NCBI GenBank assembly: GCA_024734555.1
Contig: JANPWX010000009.1
Location: 68,025 to 132,024 of the forward strand
Source: Trochalopteron elliotii
Taxonomy: Eukaryota; Chordata; Aves; Passeriformes; Leiothrichidae
Direction: 5' to 3'
Length of the DNA: 64,000 nucleotides
Positions 52,201-64,000 of this stretch are shown piece by piece. Made by a program: the position numbers and the translations under genes. Positions within the stretch are counted from its first letter, which is position 1. Every line of letters starts with the position of its first letter. The notes beneath the pieces are model-generated. The model made no database searches. It had not been told where the DNA came from and was given only the letters and a program-made list of their open reading frames with translations.

Positions 52201-54595
52201 GCATGAGTCCCAGAGAACTGCTCTGCTTTGTGTCTTGCCCACACCCCCACCTGCTGGAAATATCCCCATGTTCACTGCCTGTGGCTCTAGGGTAATTTAT
52301 CCTCTTAGGATGCACACCACAAGGACACATCTCCTTGCCTTGAGAACTGCTCTGAAATGTAAGTGCATGAGAAGTTGGAGTCAATGGAAACTTTTTAAAA
52401 AAACCCTTGTCCTAGCAAGTCATAGCTGTCCTAGGTGTCATAAACACCATGCTTTTTACTACTGGAGAACAAATACACCTCCCTCCTCTACAGCTTGCTT
52501 CTGTCTGTCTTTGCGATAGGCAGTAGAAGGATATCCACTGCCTCTGAACCAATGGGAAGTGCTGGGTTATCAGGGCCAGGTGGGAAGAGATTGGAGAAGA
52601 AGGTAGAAAGTTGTGTGGACCTGGAGAGGTAGAACTAAGGTAGAGATGGCAGTATGCATGTATAAAGTGTATAGTAGGCTGCCTGCCTTGTCTCCATATT
52701 TCTTTCACTAGTGCGTACTTCAGATCGAGGTGTGTAGGTGTATGTCTCTCTTCAGCCAGATTCTGCTGGCTTGCTTGTGCCAGTTTGGTAAATATAAGTA
52801 ATTTTTCTTCTGGCTCGCTTTCTTCCTGTGCCCTCAAGTCCCCAGTCGAACTTGTCCCCTCTGAATTTCTCTGCTAAAGATTCACAGAAGTATTCACAGT
52901 AGTGAAAGAGAGAACTTCAGAAGTCAGGGGTTGTAGGGACAAATGAGATTGACAGTAGCTTGCTGTAAGTTTGCTTCTCTTGCTCTAGATGTTGCTTCTC
53001 GGACAAGTAGGAGCTGGAATTTTGTGTTTTAGGAAGACTTGTTTGAATAATGCTTAAAGCAGTGCCAGTATTGGAGAGTCCATTGGAGGTGGATTAGAGG
53101 GAGAAGTGATATGGCCACTATCAACACCTGCTGGTATTTCTACAATTAGTGAGGATGTCTGTACCTCTAACTCTGAAGACACATGATGTACTGAAGTGCT
53201 TCTAAAGCATTTGTCCAGTGTTTTTTGTAACTTTGTACATCAGATCTGGGCAAGTGTCTTCAGGTTCGCTTGTATAGTCACCCCCTCACTCCAAGTCTAC
53301 TGCCAATAGATGAAACAAACGGTCTTTGTAGATGGCTTTTTCTCAGACAATTCTGGGGTGATAGGTATTCAATAAGACAAGTTGTTCATGGCCATAAGGA
53401 CTTTCTTATGGAACAGAACCAGGTCTAAATGTCTGAGGTGCTGGATACAGCAAAACTGAAATAATAGGTTTGAATTGATGTTCTGCACTCTGTACCTCTT
53501 AAAGGCATGTTATGAGGCAAATTTTTAATAGAGGAGATTTTTCACTCATGAAACTCAGCTAAACACTTAGTTTTAGTACTCCACCTCTGATACAGATGGT
53601 TAGTGTTAGAAAATTGCAGTCTTCCACCATTATTGTTGAAGTGACCTGTTCACCCTGTCACATTATGGCATCTGCTTTTATTACAGAATACCACTATTTC
53701 CTCATCCTTTTGACTTAAAAAAAATTTTTACAAAAAGGCAAAACCTGGACAATGTATGCAGTTATTTCCATAGCACTGAACAGGAGAATTAGGGATGTAT
53801 TTTGGAAGCACTGTAACAGAGTGGCTGGCTATGCCTTGAGAAAGCATATTTCTTCCCTTTTCATTTTCACGGCTGCAGTGTTAAACATAAAAACAGTGAA
53901 GTTCGAGTATGTCTGACTCTGTCCTCCCACACTGGCTTGTTTTTCATGTTGTGTGATTGTTACTTTTAGGAATCATCCATGTGTTTATGTGGGTTTTGTT
54001 TTTGGCTTTGATTTCCAAATGGTCAGTTAACAAATCAACATTAAGAAAGTTGCATGAAAGCCTAGCCTGGTAGTTTCTTGCCTTGGAAGACAAAATACAT
54101 TGACATATATAGACAAGGCAAAAGAAGGGAAACCATCTGTGCCTTAGTGAAGACTGACTTGCAGGGTAGCTCTGTGCACAGTGTGCACAGTGCACCTGGC
54201 TTTCAGCTCTGCTGCTGGAGATGAGGAGTCTTTGCTTGCTGTAGTTTAAGGAGAAGGGGAAGAGTAATAGCAATTGGAGGTTGTGTGTTACTAGAGAGGA
54301 ATTAATATATGCAAAGACATTCTCATTTGGCATTACTCTGATATTGTGTTGAAGCTATGCAGGAAACGAGACGTGGAGTGGAAGCTGGAAGAAAAGGAGT
54401 GTGACTTCTTGTCTCCTCACTTCTGATATACAAATTCTCCCCTCTCAAATCTTGTAATGTTCAGTGTAGAGCAGCAGTGATGCTGGAGCTGACTTCTGAT
54501 AAAAATGCAGCTGCAGAGTAGTGGTATTGCTGGTGAGGTGGTCTGGCAGTGAGGGAGGAAATACCTAGGCACCCTTGGGAAAGCAGGATGGTTGT

Positions 54596-55535
54596 GGAAT
54601 CAGAATTATTTAGGTTGGAAAACACCTTTGAGATCATTAAATCCTAACATTAACCTAGCACTGCCACATCTGCCCTAAACCATGTCCCTAAATGCCACAT
54701 CTACATGTCTTTTCAGTACCTCCAGGTATAGTGACTCAACCAATTCCTTGGGCAGCCTGTTTCAATGAATGACAACCCTTTCCATTAAGAAATTTTTCCT
54801 AATATCTAATCTAAACCTCCCCTGGCACAACTTGAGGCTGTTTGCTCTTGCCCAGTCAGTTGTCACCTGGGGAAAGAGACCAATGCTTCCTTTCAGATAC
54901 TTGTCTGAATAAGGAGCAATAAGGTCTCCCTGAGCCTCCTTTTCTTTAGGCTAAGCAATCCCAGTTCCCTCAGGTGCTCCTTGTAAGACTTGTGCTCCAG
55001 ACCTTTCACCAGTTCTGTTGCCTTTCTCTGAACATGCTGCAGCATCTTGCTGTCTTGGAGGTGAACATAAGATTTGAAATGTGGCCTCTCCAGAGTTCAG
55101 TACAAGGCGATGATCCTTGTCCTGCTGGCCACACCATTTCTGCTTCAGGCCAGGATGTCATTGGCTGCCTTGGCCACCTGAGCACATGCTGGCTCGGGTT
55201 CAGCTGCTGTTGACCAGCACCCCCAGGTCCTTTTTTAATGAGCAACTTTCCAGTCACTCTTCCACAAGCCTGTAGCACTGCATGGGACTGTTGTGACCCA
55301 CATGCAAGACCCAGTACTTGGCCTTGTTGAGCCTCCGCCCAACAATCTCACCTGCCCATATCCCTCCATAGTGCTTTCCAACCCTCCAGCAGATCAACGT
55401 TCCTTCCCAGCTTAATGTCTTCTGCAAAGTGACTGAAAGTGCACTCTTATCACCTCATCAGATCACCAGTAAAGTTATTAAATAGAACCAATCTCATTAT
55501 GAGCCCTGAGGGACATTGCTTGTCGCTGGCCAATG
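54596..55535 (-). mobile_element. CR1 LINE, antisense to PPP1R14C
   Basis: The reverse complement of a CR1 3' part, about 940 bases. On the plus strand: 'ggttggaaaacacctttgagatcatta', 'aaccatgtccctaa..gccacatctac', 'gaaatttttcctaatatctaatctaaacctcccctggc', 'gcctccttttctttaggctaagcaatcccagttccctcag', 'aggatgtcattggctgccttggccacctgagcacatgctggctc' and 'accagcacccccaggtcc'. It is a different CR1 subfamily from the copy at 45.5 kb. The right edge, near 55,535, is the truncated 5' end and abuts a GC-rich repeat. Confidence 0.95.
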
Positions 55536-55539
55536 ATCA

Positions 55540-56100
55540 ACAGCAGTGGCAGCCCTGTGTTTGGTTCCCCAGTGCTGGGCAGATGTTCCTTCTGTGAGCT
55601 CAGCTGGGGATGCCTCGGCCAAATATTACTGCAAAAATGGTATTTGGTGGAAGATCTGCTCTTCAGTGTTGGTTTATGCAGCAGTCTGGCAGTGCTTCAT
55701 GGGCTCACTGCAGCGTGCAGCCCTGGGCCTTGTCGCAGGTCACCCAGCACGCTCACGCCACACCTGTTCCATGGGAGTTGCCTGGGGCAGGGAATGGCAG
55801 CCAAGGCCTGTCCCACCCCCAGCCAGGAGCAGGCAGCCAGGGGCACAGGGGCAGCCCCAGCCCTGCGCATCTCCCTGTGTCTGAGCCAAGGGCAGGCTGG
55901 GATGTGGGTCTGGCTCAGCAAGGCTGTGGCTGGGCAGGGCTGTGGGGAGCTGGCCCTGCTCATGGCCCCGGGAGCAGACATGCGGGGCCGTGGGGACGGC
56001 CCTGTGGCCCAGGCTCCCAAGTTTGGCTTCTCGGGCTGGCTTGCCTGTGGGCAGAGCCTGTTTTAGGATACGTTTTTATAGAAGCATTTGGGACTCGGTG
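55540..56100. repeat. GC-rich dispersed repeat, copy 2
   Basis: A GC-rich block within AT-rich intron. Position 55,927-55,952 matches the reverse complement of 13,605-13,630 at 25 of 26 bases, with weaker similarity beyond. Long open frames in three frames (for example 55,610-56,326 and 55,533-56,066) arise because stop codons are rare at this composition; their Gly/Ser/Pro/Trp-rich products resemble no family. I assign no gene. Confidence 0.55.
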
Positions 56101-57708
56101 TTTCTTAAAGCTGTTGGGGGCAAATAGAGGAAGTTTGTCCTTGAAAGGAGGGCTCCAGGTCTGGATTGCAGACTGTATCGCAGGGCTGTGGGTTACATTA
56201 ACATGTGTCATGAGTGAGCGTTTGAAGAGGTTGGTGCAGACCCAGCTTTGTTATCATAACCGAAGTGGCCATATGAGCCCTGACGAGGAAGGTGTGTGTT
56301 ACACCATTAATTTAGTTTTTATGTAAAGACTTGTTTTTTGAAGTGCCTTTGTTCAGCCATGAAACCAATTTAAATGTCAACTTCTGAAACTGCGTTTCTT
56401 CTTTTAATTTCCTCGCATCACAACAGTTTGATATGCTGAAAGGTTTTGCTTGCTACAAAGTCTTTGTTGCTGAGGCTGGAATATCTGTAAAAGGCAGAGC
56501 AGGAGACAGGCAGGGAGAAGAGGGGCAGGCTAAGCCCAGAGTCCATCCATGCTGCTTGGAGGCCCTGCAGTCCTGTTGGGGCTTGGAGGCTGGCTGGAGG
56601 TGTTAAAAGGAGAAGAGAAGGTAAGGGCATGAGTACTATATCTGATCCACTATTCCTCCAGAAGCTGGCCATGCAATCTCCTCCCATCACTGTCATGCAA
56701 GTGCAGTGCACAAGATTAGGGGAAGTACAGGAGCTGATTACTTTTCTGGTTGTATCTTCATAACATTTAGAATACTACCTGACCTGCAAAGATTTCTTCA
56801 AAGATTCCTGTAGGTAGGAAAAAAAGGATTAAATTTGTCGGATAATAGTTTCTTTGCAGCAATGTAAGCTGGTCTTGACTGCTGCTGTGTTAATGGTGCC
56901 TTAAAGAAAATTATCAGCAGGCTAACAGCAGCTTTGAAAACAAAAACTTACCCTGCGTCATCCTACTGATATCCAAAGGGATGAACATTTCCAATCCTAA
57001 TGATCCATTTAACTGCTAGGATTAAACACATCTCAAGAAAAAATATATGCAATTAAAAAGGAAGAAGCCTGTTAATGTAACATTGAGGCTGAGTGATTGA
57101 GGACAGTCAAGCAGCTGGAAGACTGATCTTTAAAACTGAGGTTAGTTTTCATTTGACTTGTGGAGAATTTTGTTCTTCCTGTTTCCCAGATAAGTATTTA
57201 CATTGTTTTAATTCTGAAGCACAGTCTGAAGTGCTCAAAGGTTAATGAAAAAAGGTTCAGCACTAAGGGCTAGCTAAGTATTTCCTCCATGTCAAAGATG
57301 GAAACAATCACTTTATGACACACATACTTGGTGGTAAGATCCTACTGGAAGGTTGTTGGAATGATTAATTTAAGCTGTGTTTAATTGTAGGACCACCTCC
57401 ATTTACTGTTCGTAGTTCCTGTTCCCTAAGTGTGGAGTTCTCTCTCTCTTCAGAAACAAACTTCCTTGTGAATTGCAAACTTCTGCAGGGTAGCAGGCTT
57501 GTAGTGTGCAAATGAATTAGGTGTTCAGCTGGCATGTTTCTTTTGTGTGCAGGACAGCCTTGCATGTGAAACAGTCAGATGCAGAATAGGTGCGCTGACC
57601 TGGCCTCCTGGATGTGATGCACTCATAAGCAGCATGGATCACTGTGTACTTAAGTCCCACATGCCTGTTGCTAGGACTGCTGGTGTCTTACTCCCATGTG
57701 GGTTTTCT

Positions 57709-57732
57709 TTGTTTTTTGGGTTTTTTTTTTGC
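57709..57732. repeat. short T/G-rich tract
   Basis: GTTTTTTGGG followed by a run of T; a minor simple repeat. Confidence 0.7.
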
Positions 57733-60700
57733 ATTAAACTGAGCTGCTTTTTATTTCCCAGGGAATTGTGGGAACTTGTCTGTTCTTGGGGCATGTTTTG
57801 AGGGAGAAGGGAAGAAGATATTGTGGGAAAGCATCAAATAACAGAATTTGCTTTAGGGCTGAAATCAAAGGGCTATAATCATCAAAAGGTGGAAGAGAAC
57901 TAGCCCACAATAAAGCAGCAGTGAAGGTTTTGCCTGTAGCTCCAAATAGGCCCAGGGTGGCTGGGAGTGGAGCACTGAATGCAAGGTGGACTGACTACTT
58001 ACGTGAGTGAGTGGGAGCTCGTTTGGTGCAATGCATGATTAAAGGCCAAAGCTGACTTGCTATAAAACAAAGGTTACAAGAAGGCCAGAATAGTTTCCCA
58101 TGAATAAAAAAGTCAAACAAGACAGGTACTGTTGCCCTGGCTTCTAGAGCAACGTGGAGATGCTTTGATGTAAAACTTTGGCCCAGTGGTCTTCTCACCT
58201 AAGCCAGATTGAATGTATAGATAAGCCACCAAGCTCCTCTTACTGAGAGATTAGTAATTTTTAATTACAGCTTGTTTCTCTGTATGTTTGGAATCTTGTA
58301 GATTGGAAGCTCAACCAGCTATTATTTCTCCTTTGGCTCTATCTGAAGTGTTTCAGGGCTTTGTATGAATATTCCCTATTTGAGTGCATACATGGATTTT
58401 CAGTTATAAAAAGTAGTTATTTTTTCTTTGTGTGTACTTTCTGTTTGATTGTTAAGAGCAACAGCACGAGGAAACTTAAAAATTAACCTGCATTCTTTAG
58501 TGTATTTTCATAAGTAGTTACCCAGATCTACAGCAGAAACCACAGTAGGAAGTGAGTTCTGGTCTGTGTAGAAACAGGGTGAAACTGATGTCCTTATTTT
58601 TCTAATTAACTACATAATTGTTTAATCCCTTTGGAAAATGGTGATGTAAATTTGTGTACTTTGGTTTTGAATATTTTTGTTTTACAAAGTGTCTTATGAC
58701 TTGGCTTGTCTTTATTCAATGGTAGATGCCAAAGGCATTATATGAAGCATCTTCAGCATTTTTAAAGTGGAATAAATATAGAAATACTTTTGGCACAGCT
58801 ATCTCCTTCTTGCATCTGAAGGTAATGGGGATTTTAGACAAAGGGGTATTGGGTATGTTTGATTGCAGTGATTGGCAGTGGGTTCCACTGCCTTCTTTTT
58901 AATCTGTATTCCATAGGCCAGTCAGAAACCTTGTGTTAGCCTCTTTTCTGGTCACAAAATGCTACCTGGTTGCCTGTATTTTGCTGTGCTGAAATGACCA
59001 GGCAAGGACTGCAACCTAGCATTTGAAATTCCATATTCAGTGGATTTTATCCTGTGAACTCTTGTTATGGAAGGTAGCACTGTTTATTATGAATATAGGA
59101 TTTATCCTGACTTCTGTACTTGGCACCGTGTGTGCAGAACTGAACCATTTGTGCTTTATCTAAGCTACCTGCCTGTGGGAGGAATATGGGTACAGTGTCT
59201 TTTACACATATCTTCTACAAGCTGTGAAGATGCGCTTGAGGGGGTTGCTCCATCTTCTGTCTCCCAAACCATCTGGACTTGGAAGAATTTGAGAAGGATT
59301 AAAAGTAGATATTTGGCAGCTTTGGACAGTAATGAGAAAGTGGGGTCCTCAAACAGTGTCCAAATGTAGCTTCTTTAGAAACATTGTAACCTTTTGTTTT
59401 CTTCTTTGTCTTCAGAACACAGTTTTCACTCCTCCAATCCTGTATGTTGTCTTTGAACCAGCAGACAGAGACCTCATAAATGGCCCAAGCTTTCTAACCC
59501 CTCTACCAGACATTTCCTAGCTGTTGCTTTTACAGTGAAGTTCAATAAACAGGGGCATCCAGGGATGGAAGGTGTTTGCTGCACTGAGGGAATTTCTCAC
59601 ATTTAGATGTGCTTGTTGTGGAGACATTCTGAAAGGGGTGAAGTGAACTTTAAACTCTGCTTGCATTGGCCATTTGAATGATTAGGAAGACTGGCACCAA
59701 GTGAAGATCAGTGGTAAGGAGCTGATGATATCACTTTGTGCTGATTGGTAGATCCCTGTGCCAGCCACTATCTTTTCTGAGCTAGGTTTCAAATGCTTTG
59801 ATTTGGTTTGCTGAAGCAAAGCTTGCCTGTGGAGGTTGCATATATGTGCAGCCCTGTTCTGCTTAGTTGGAGCAAAAAGTCTATCCAGGAGCTTGGATTC
59901 AGGCCAATTACCACATGAGAAAAATTCTCATTCTACTCCTGTATTTTTGCATGCTCACTCAGCCTGACCAGCTCTTGGAAAAGAACTGCTGTTTCTTTAG
60001 GATTTGACGGTGTTAGCCAACTCATCCAAACTTATAATTTGAGACTGGGTATTCTATTATTAGCTGTAGCCTGAAGTGATTTTCAGAATCCACCTGTCAT
60101 TTTGATTATGCTTACTCTTTATTTGTTTTATTTCCTTGTTCATTGATATGAGAAAATATTAAAGAAATGTACATCCCTTGCAGCTTGTGGCTAATGTGGT
60201 ATGCTAGCATGTTTTAGAATGCCTGAAGAGAGTTTTAAAGGAATCTGGTAATGTAGATTGGACAGAGAGTGATTGCATGCAACCATGACTATGCATGGGG
60301 AGTCCTATACAGCTCAGGCTTTTGATTTGACAGGAGCGAAAAGAGGGTTTGGAGCTATCTGAACACTGATTTACCACTACCAGTTTTAAACAGTCCTCTT
60401 CCATTGCAGAAAGTCTTCTGAACTGCTGCAAGGTACTTAAAAGCTGAGCAGGAGTGCCTTTTTTTTTTTTTTAATGGGCATAAACACTTTTTCCAAGCTC
60501 AGGACAGCTTGCTGATATCATTCAAATACAAATCCTGAAAGCTGCTTCTCTAGCCTATAAGAGTTTGGATTGTAACTAGATCAGAGTTGGCTGCATTTTA
60601 AAGGCATTAGGTTTATTTATTTCTGTTATTAAGCTAAAATGACACGTTAGAAATGTTTGGCAGAAAATTTTGTCTGTGTGTGTCTTCTGCCATGCTCTTA

Positions 60701-61097
60701 TCACCCTAGCTTGAAATTGGCCAGAGAGATAATGATATCATAATACAATGACAACTGTAGAAATAAGCTGCTTTTTTTCACAAAACTTACATACCCTCTG
60801 AGCATCTTCACTAAAGGGAAGAATTTCATCCTTTTTTAGTTGACAGTGAATCCACACAGGTAAGTTGTTATAGCTTCTGTTGTATTCTTGAAAAGGAAAA
60901 GGCTTTATTTGGGCACCTGAGAATCAAGACATGAATTACAGGAAACCCACACTTCCTTAGTACTGGTGCTTCCTGATCCATGTCATTGTTTCTTCTCCGT
61001 GTAAGGACAGACATGAGGAGTTCAAACACAGACGTGATACACAGCCTTCTTTTGAATGGCTCCTTTGTTGGATACTGACAGACTAATCATGGCAGAC

Positions 61098-61144
61098 TTT
61101 TCTTTGTTTTGTTTTGGTGTGGGTTTTTTGTTTTGTTTTGTTTA
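61098..61144. repeat. GTTTT-rich simple repeat
   Basis: About 47 bases of GTTTT and GGTGTGGG units on the plus strand, like the tracts at 19.5, 24.2 and 62.6 kb. Confidence 0.8.
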
Positions 61145-62635
61145 TGGAAGACTATTCACTTTAAAGCTTTATTAAAGAAATTACCTGCTAGCAACAAATC
61201 CCACACTGATGTGAAGCACTGTCAAGCTACCAGTCATTCCCTGGATCTACTTTGTTGATGTGCCATTTCATTGCTCTTTGGTGTGCCACGGTGTAAAAAA
61301 AGCAAACCACAAACAGCAGAAAAAACGATCCACTTGAAGATCCACCACCTCACTTCCTCACGCCCCAGTGATCCTGTATGGTACTCTGGGAGTACCAGCT
61401 TTCGTCTACAAGAAATCCTGTGGAGATCAACTCTTTTGGGATGCATTGGATATAGTTTGCGCTGAAAACTGCTTTGACAACTGAAATCTTTTAAAGCAGA
61501 AAACAACAGAAACATGAGACAGTAGCAGCATGGAGTTTCCTCTCTTATCTTTTTTTCTCAGGGAGGGAAAGGGAGTGCCTGACTTTGATCTTGCTACCTT
61601 CCTTCCACCTGCTTCTCTGTGCGTGTTCATGCAGTTTCATGTCTGGAGCCTTGATTATAATTTCTGGTGTTCCTGAAATATCTCCCATTTGACAAAATCT
61701 GTAGGTGGAGGTAGAAAAGCCTCTGAGAATCTGGAGAAGCAAAGATTATAGGAGTCTTCCTCATTAACATGTTTGTGTCCAGGCTGATCTCTACAAGGGT
61801 TTCAAACCTTAAGACTTTGTATATTTGTAAAAAAAGTAGCCAGTTAAAAGTAACTTCATTGTTTGTTTAACAGAATATTATACTTTGAATTCAAAGTTCC
61901 TTTGAACTGGCTATTCTGTATCAGACATAGACTAGCACACAACTGGTACTTTAAAAATGCACAGGCGTGCTTCTGGATTCCTTTTGATGTCAGCAGTTCT
62001 GTAACTATGACTGTAAGGTCAGACTCAATGCTTGCGGAAGGCATGCGATAGCTTATGGCTGTCATTTTGTCCCTAGAATGGAAATAGGCTGCTGCAGGTA
62101 TTTGGTTTATATGTAGGTGTTTTGTAGGCATGGGCCACATAAGAAGGAGCTCTGAAGGACTTTATTTTGGATTCCTTGGAATTAGTTCCTCAGCTATGCC
62201 CTGTAGGGTAATGATGTTATGTTTCTTGTATGTTTGTCACTGCCACTTGAAACTCTGGGTTTTAGAGTATATGCTAAGTACAGTGTCAGTGAGAACACTG
62301 CTGTCCTTCACACCTACCATTTTATCTTAAGTTGCAGTATTTAACTCTTTGAAGTTTTCTTCTCCTGCATTTCCAATCCTATCTTTAATTTCAAAAGTGG
62401 AGTAGTGTGAAAAGAATGCAAAATAGTCAGCTCTTTGTCTAAGATGTGCTAGTGATAAAAAGCTGAACTATGTTTAAGAACTGGAGCAGAAAGGATGCTC
62501 AGATTGTATTAGTTCCTTTTCTTGGTATCTGGAAGTAGAATATAATTTTCTACAGAAAATACTACTACACCAAATTGAGTAAATTAAGTAAAATCTGTCC
62601 AAGTTGAATGTTTGACTTGAGAAGGGTTGTGGGGT

Positions 62636-62678
62636 TCTGTTTGTTTGTTTTGGTTTTGGTTTTTGTTCTGTTTTTTGT
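62636..62678. repeat. GTTT/GGTTTT simple repeat
   Basis: About 43 bases of GTTT and GGTTTT units on the plus strand. Confidence 0.8.
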
Positions 62679-63171
62679 CACCGAAATTAATGTCTTTTAG
62701 GTGGTCAGCGTAACCAGCTGGTAGTGCCAATCTTCAGAACTTTTGATGTGGTAGTAAAATAATTTGTCTTCAAATACAGTGTAACAGATGGAAACATTAC
62801 ATTTATGTTAGTTGTGATTTGTAATATGTGTCTTTTGGTCAAGCATTATGAGCAACACAATGAGCCAGCCTTTAAGACAGTCTGTGCTTTGTCCCATGTC
62901 CTGACCCACTGGTTAACTTTATCATGGTCTGAAGGAAAGCATTCTCTTCAAATTTCCTGGACTATGATGATGCTGTATGTTGCCTTCAGGATCAGAAATA
63001 GCAGCAATGAACTTCAGCTACTCCCGTAACAGAAGGATGTAGGTCTTCCATGTATTATATGAGAGATACTGTTGGCAAGATTCATCTGCTGGGAGACAGA
63101 CCTCTGTGCTGTAGTGCTTGATGCTCCCTTACCAGTCTCCTGTTGTTTACCGTAGATGGGTGGTTGCTCAG

Positions 63172-63345
63172 TCATAGAATCAGTGAATGGGTTGGAAGGG
63201 ACCTTAGAGACCATCCAGTTCTAACCTTCCTGCTGTGGGCAGGGATGCCATCCAGTAGACTGGGTTGCTCTAAGTGCCATCCAACCTAGCCTTGAACACA
63301 TCCAAGGATGGGCCATAACACTTCCAAGGAATGGAGCATGATACT
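63172..63345 (-). mobile_element. CR1 LINE 3' fragment, antisense
   Basis: A short CR1 3' end in reverse: 'tcatagaatca..gaatgggttggaagggacctta' followed by 'agaccatccagttctaacc', 'gggcagggatgcca' and 'catccaaggatgggcc'. About 170 bases remain before similarity stops. Confidence 0.9.
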
Positions 63346-64000
63346 GTTTCTGTGGTAGACATAGAAAGCCTGTGGTAGACCTAAAAAGGCAGGTGAGAGA
63401 AATCCCAACTTGTGAGCCCTGGTTTAAAAAAAAAAATTAAAAGAAGATTGTAGCTTAGCTTTAAAATATTGCCCAACATAAATGATTTTGACAAGATGAA
63501 ATTCTCATTCTGGAAGATGTCTGCTCCTGAGTTAGATATGGCTCTTTACATATTAAGTGTCTTTGTGTGTATGAATTTTAGTCGTCATGTGATGAATGTG
63601 TGTATTTGATAGCAGGGAAGGTGAAGAATGGAGAAGGCTAACCTCCAAGTGTTTCCAAGCAGCAAGATAGTTAAAGGAAAGCGAGACTCAGGAATGAGCC
63701 TGTGCAGCGGTTTCCTTCTGGGGGGCTGCTACTGGCAGGCTGCTTACCCCAGACCAACTGCAGTAGTTCTTGTGGATTCCTCAGATCTGCTAGCTGGAAG
63801 CGTGAGTGAGGCTTTGGAGTGAAGAGTGGGCTTCTGCCGTGGGTTTGAAACGTGTTTATTGTTGCAGCTCCATGTGCAAAAGGCAAGGCTCAGCCTGTCC
63901 TTCTCCCTTATGTACCCCAGGACATAGCCTGAGGCCACAGGAGAATTCAGGCCAATGGATGGGAAGGGGTTGGGTGTTCTAGAGTGGGACACTCAGCAGG
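63346..64000. other. intron sequence, nothing recognised
   Basis: GC content rises modestly after 63,620, but no exon, RNA gene or repeat family is recognised. Overlapping short frames on both strands at 63,628-63,992 have no known homology. Confidence 0.5.

Larger units (their letters stand above)
40235..64000 (+). other. PPP1R14C: PPP1R14C intron 1, 5' part
   Basis: No segment encoding the expected exon 2 (EEEMPEVEIDIDDLLD-like) was found after the donor, so the rest of the window is read as intron 1; this intron is also very long in mammals. The first 700 bases are GC-rich island. The stretches 40,970-45,540, 46,273-54,595, 56,110-63,171 and 63,346-64,000 are AT-rich with only short random frames and no RNA gene noticed. 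The remainder is taken up by repeats listed separately. If exon 2 were found inside, the intron label would need changing. Confidence 0.75.

Noticed and set aside
55533..56326. Three overlapping plus-strand frames of 112-238 codons and minus-strand counterparts
   Set aside because: All sit in the GC-rich dispersed repeat; frames overlap each other, the products are low-complexity and no splice or family evidence supports them.
40235..64000. Search for PPP1R14C exon 2 within the window
   Set aside because: No segment encoding an EEEMPEVEIDIDDLLD-like peptide was noticed. The check was by eye, so a divergent short exon could have been missed.
1..64000. CRISPR arrays, bacterial operons, phage or plasmid features
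   Set aside because: The repeats, CpG island and spliced gene show vertebrate nuclear DNA; no regularly spaced direct-repeat array is present.

Overview
This is vertebrate nuclear DNA, and the repeats point to a bird. Five CR1 LINE copies have the avian consensus (two end in the ATTCTATG-type 3' terminus), there is an endogenous-retrovirus LTR with a 5-bp target duplication, and one coding exon matches PPP1R14C (KEPI), a vertebrate inhibitor of protein phosphatase 1. The LTR resembles families I associate with passerines, so a songbird is my best guess; that part is inference.

Layout. (1) 1-39.3 kb: intergenic DNA upstream of PPP1R14C. I see no credible protein-coding or structural RNA gene in it. 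It holds young CR1 copies (49-647, 21.5-21.9 kb), three decayed CR1/L3-like copies on the minus strand (10.4-11.3, 18.4-18.6, 32.3-33.0 kb), a solo LTR (12,068-12,585), a GC-rich dispersed repeat (13.5-13.8 kb), a 48-base A-run preceded by a poly(A) signal (14.4 kb), simple repeats, and a small GC-rich island with overlapping hairpins (24.8-25.1 kb). (2) About 39.43-40.97 kb: a CpG island with the PPP1R14C promoter and first exon. A 377-base assembly gap (39,626-40,002) interrupts it and removes the start codon and about 25 N-terminal residues. The readable exon encodes the inhibitory core with the phosphorylated threonine and ends at a clean GT donor at 40,235. (3) 40.2-64 kb: the 5' part of PPP1R14C intron 1, with three more CR1 copies, a second copy of the GC-rich repeat in the opposite orientation, GT-rich tracts, and a perfect 18-bp palindrome made of two octamer sites (44,002-44,019). 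Exon 2 was not found and should lie beyond the window.

The only gene supported is PPP1R14C on the plus strand. Nearly all other open frames are short, unrelated to any protein I recognise, or lie inside repeats or the gap. I do not see a new multi-gene system here. The points most worth checking are the gap and its flanking pentanucleotide repeat, the octamer palindrome, the retrocopy-like poly(A) block, and two cryptic-exon candidates in intron 1.
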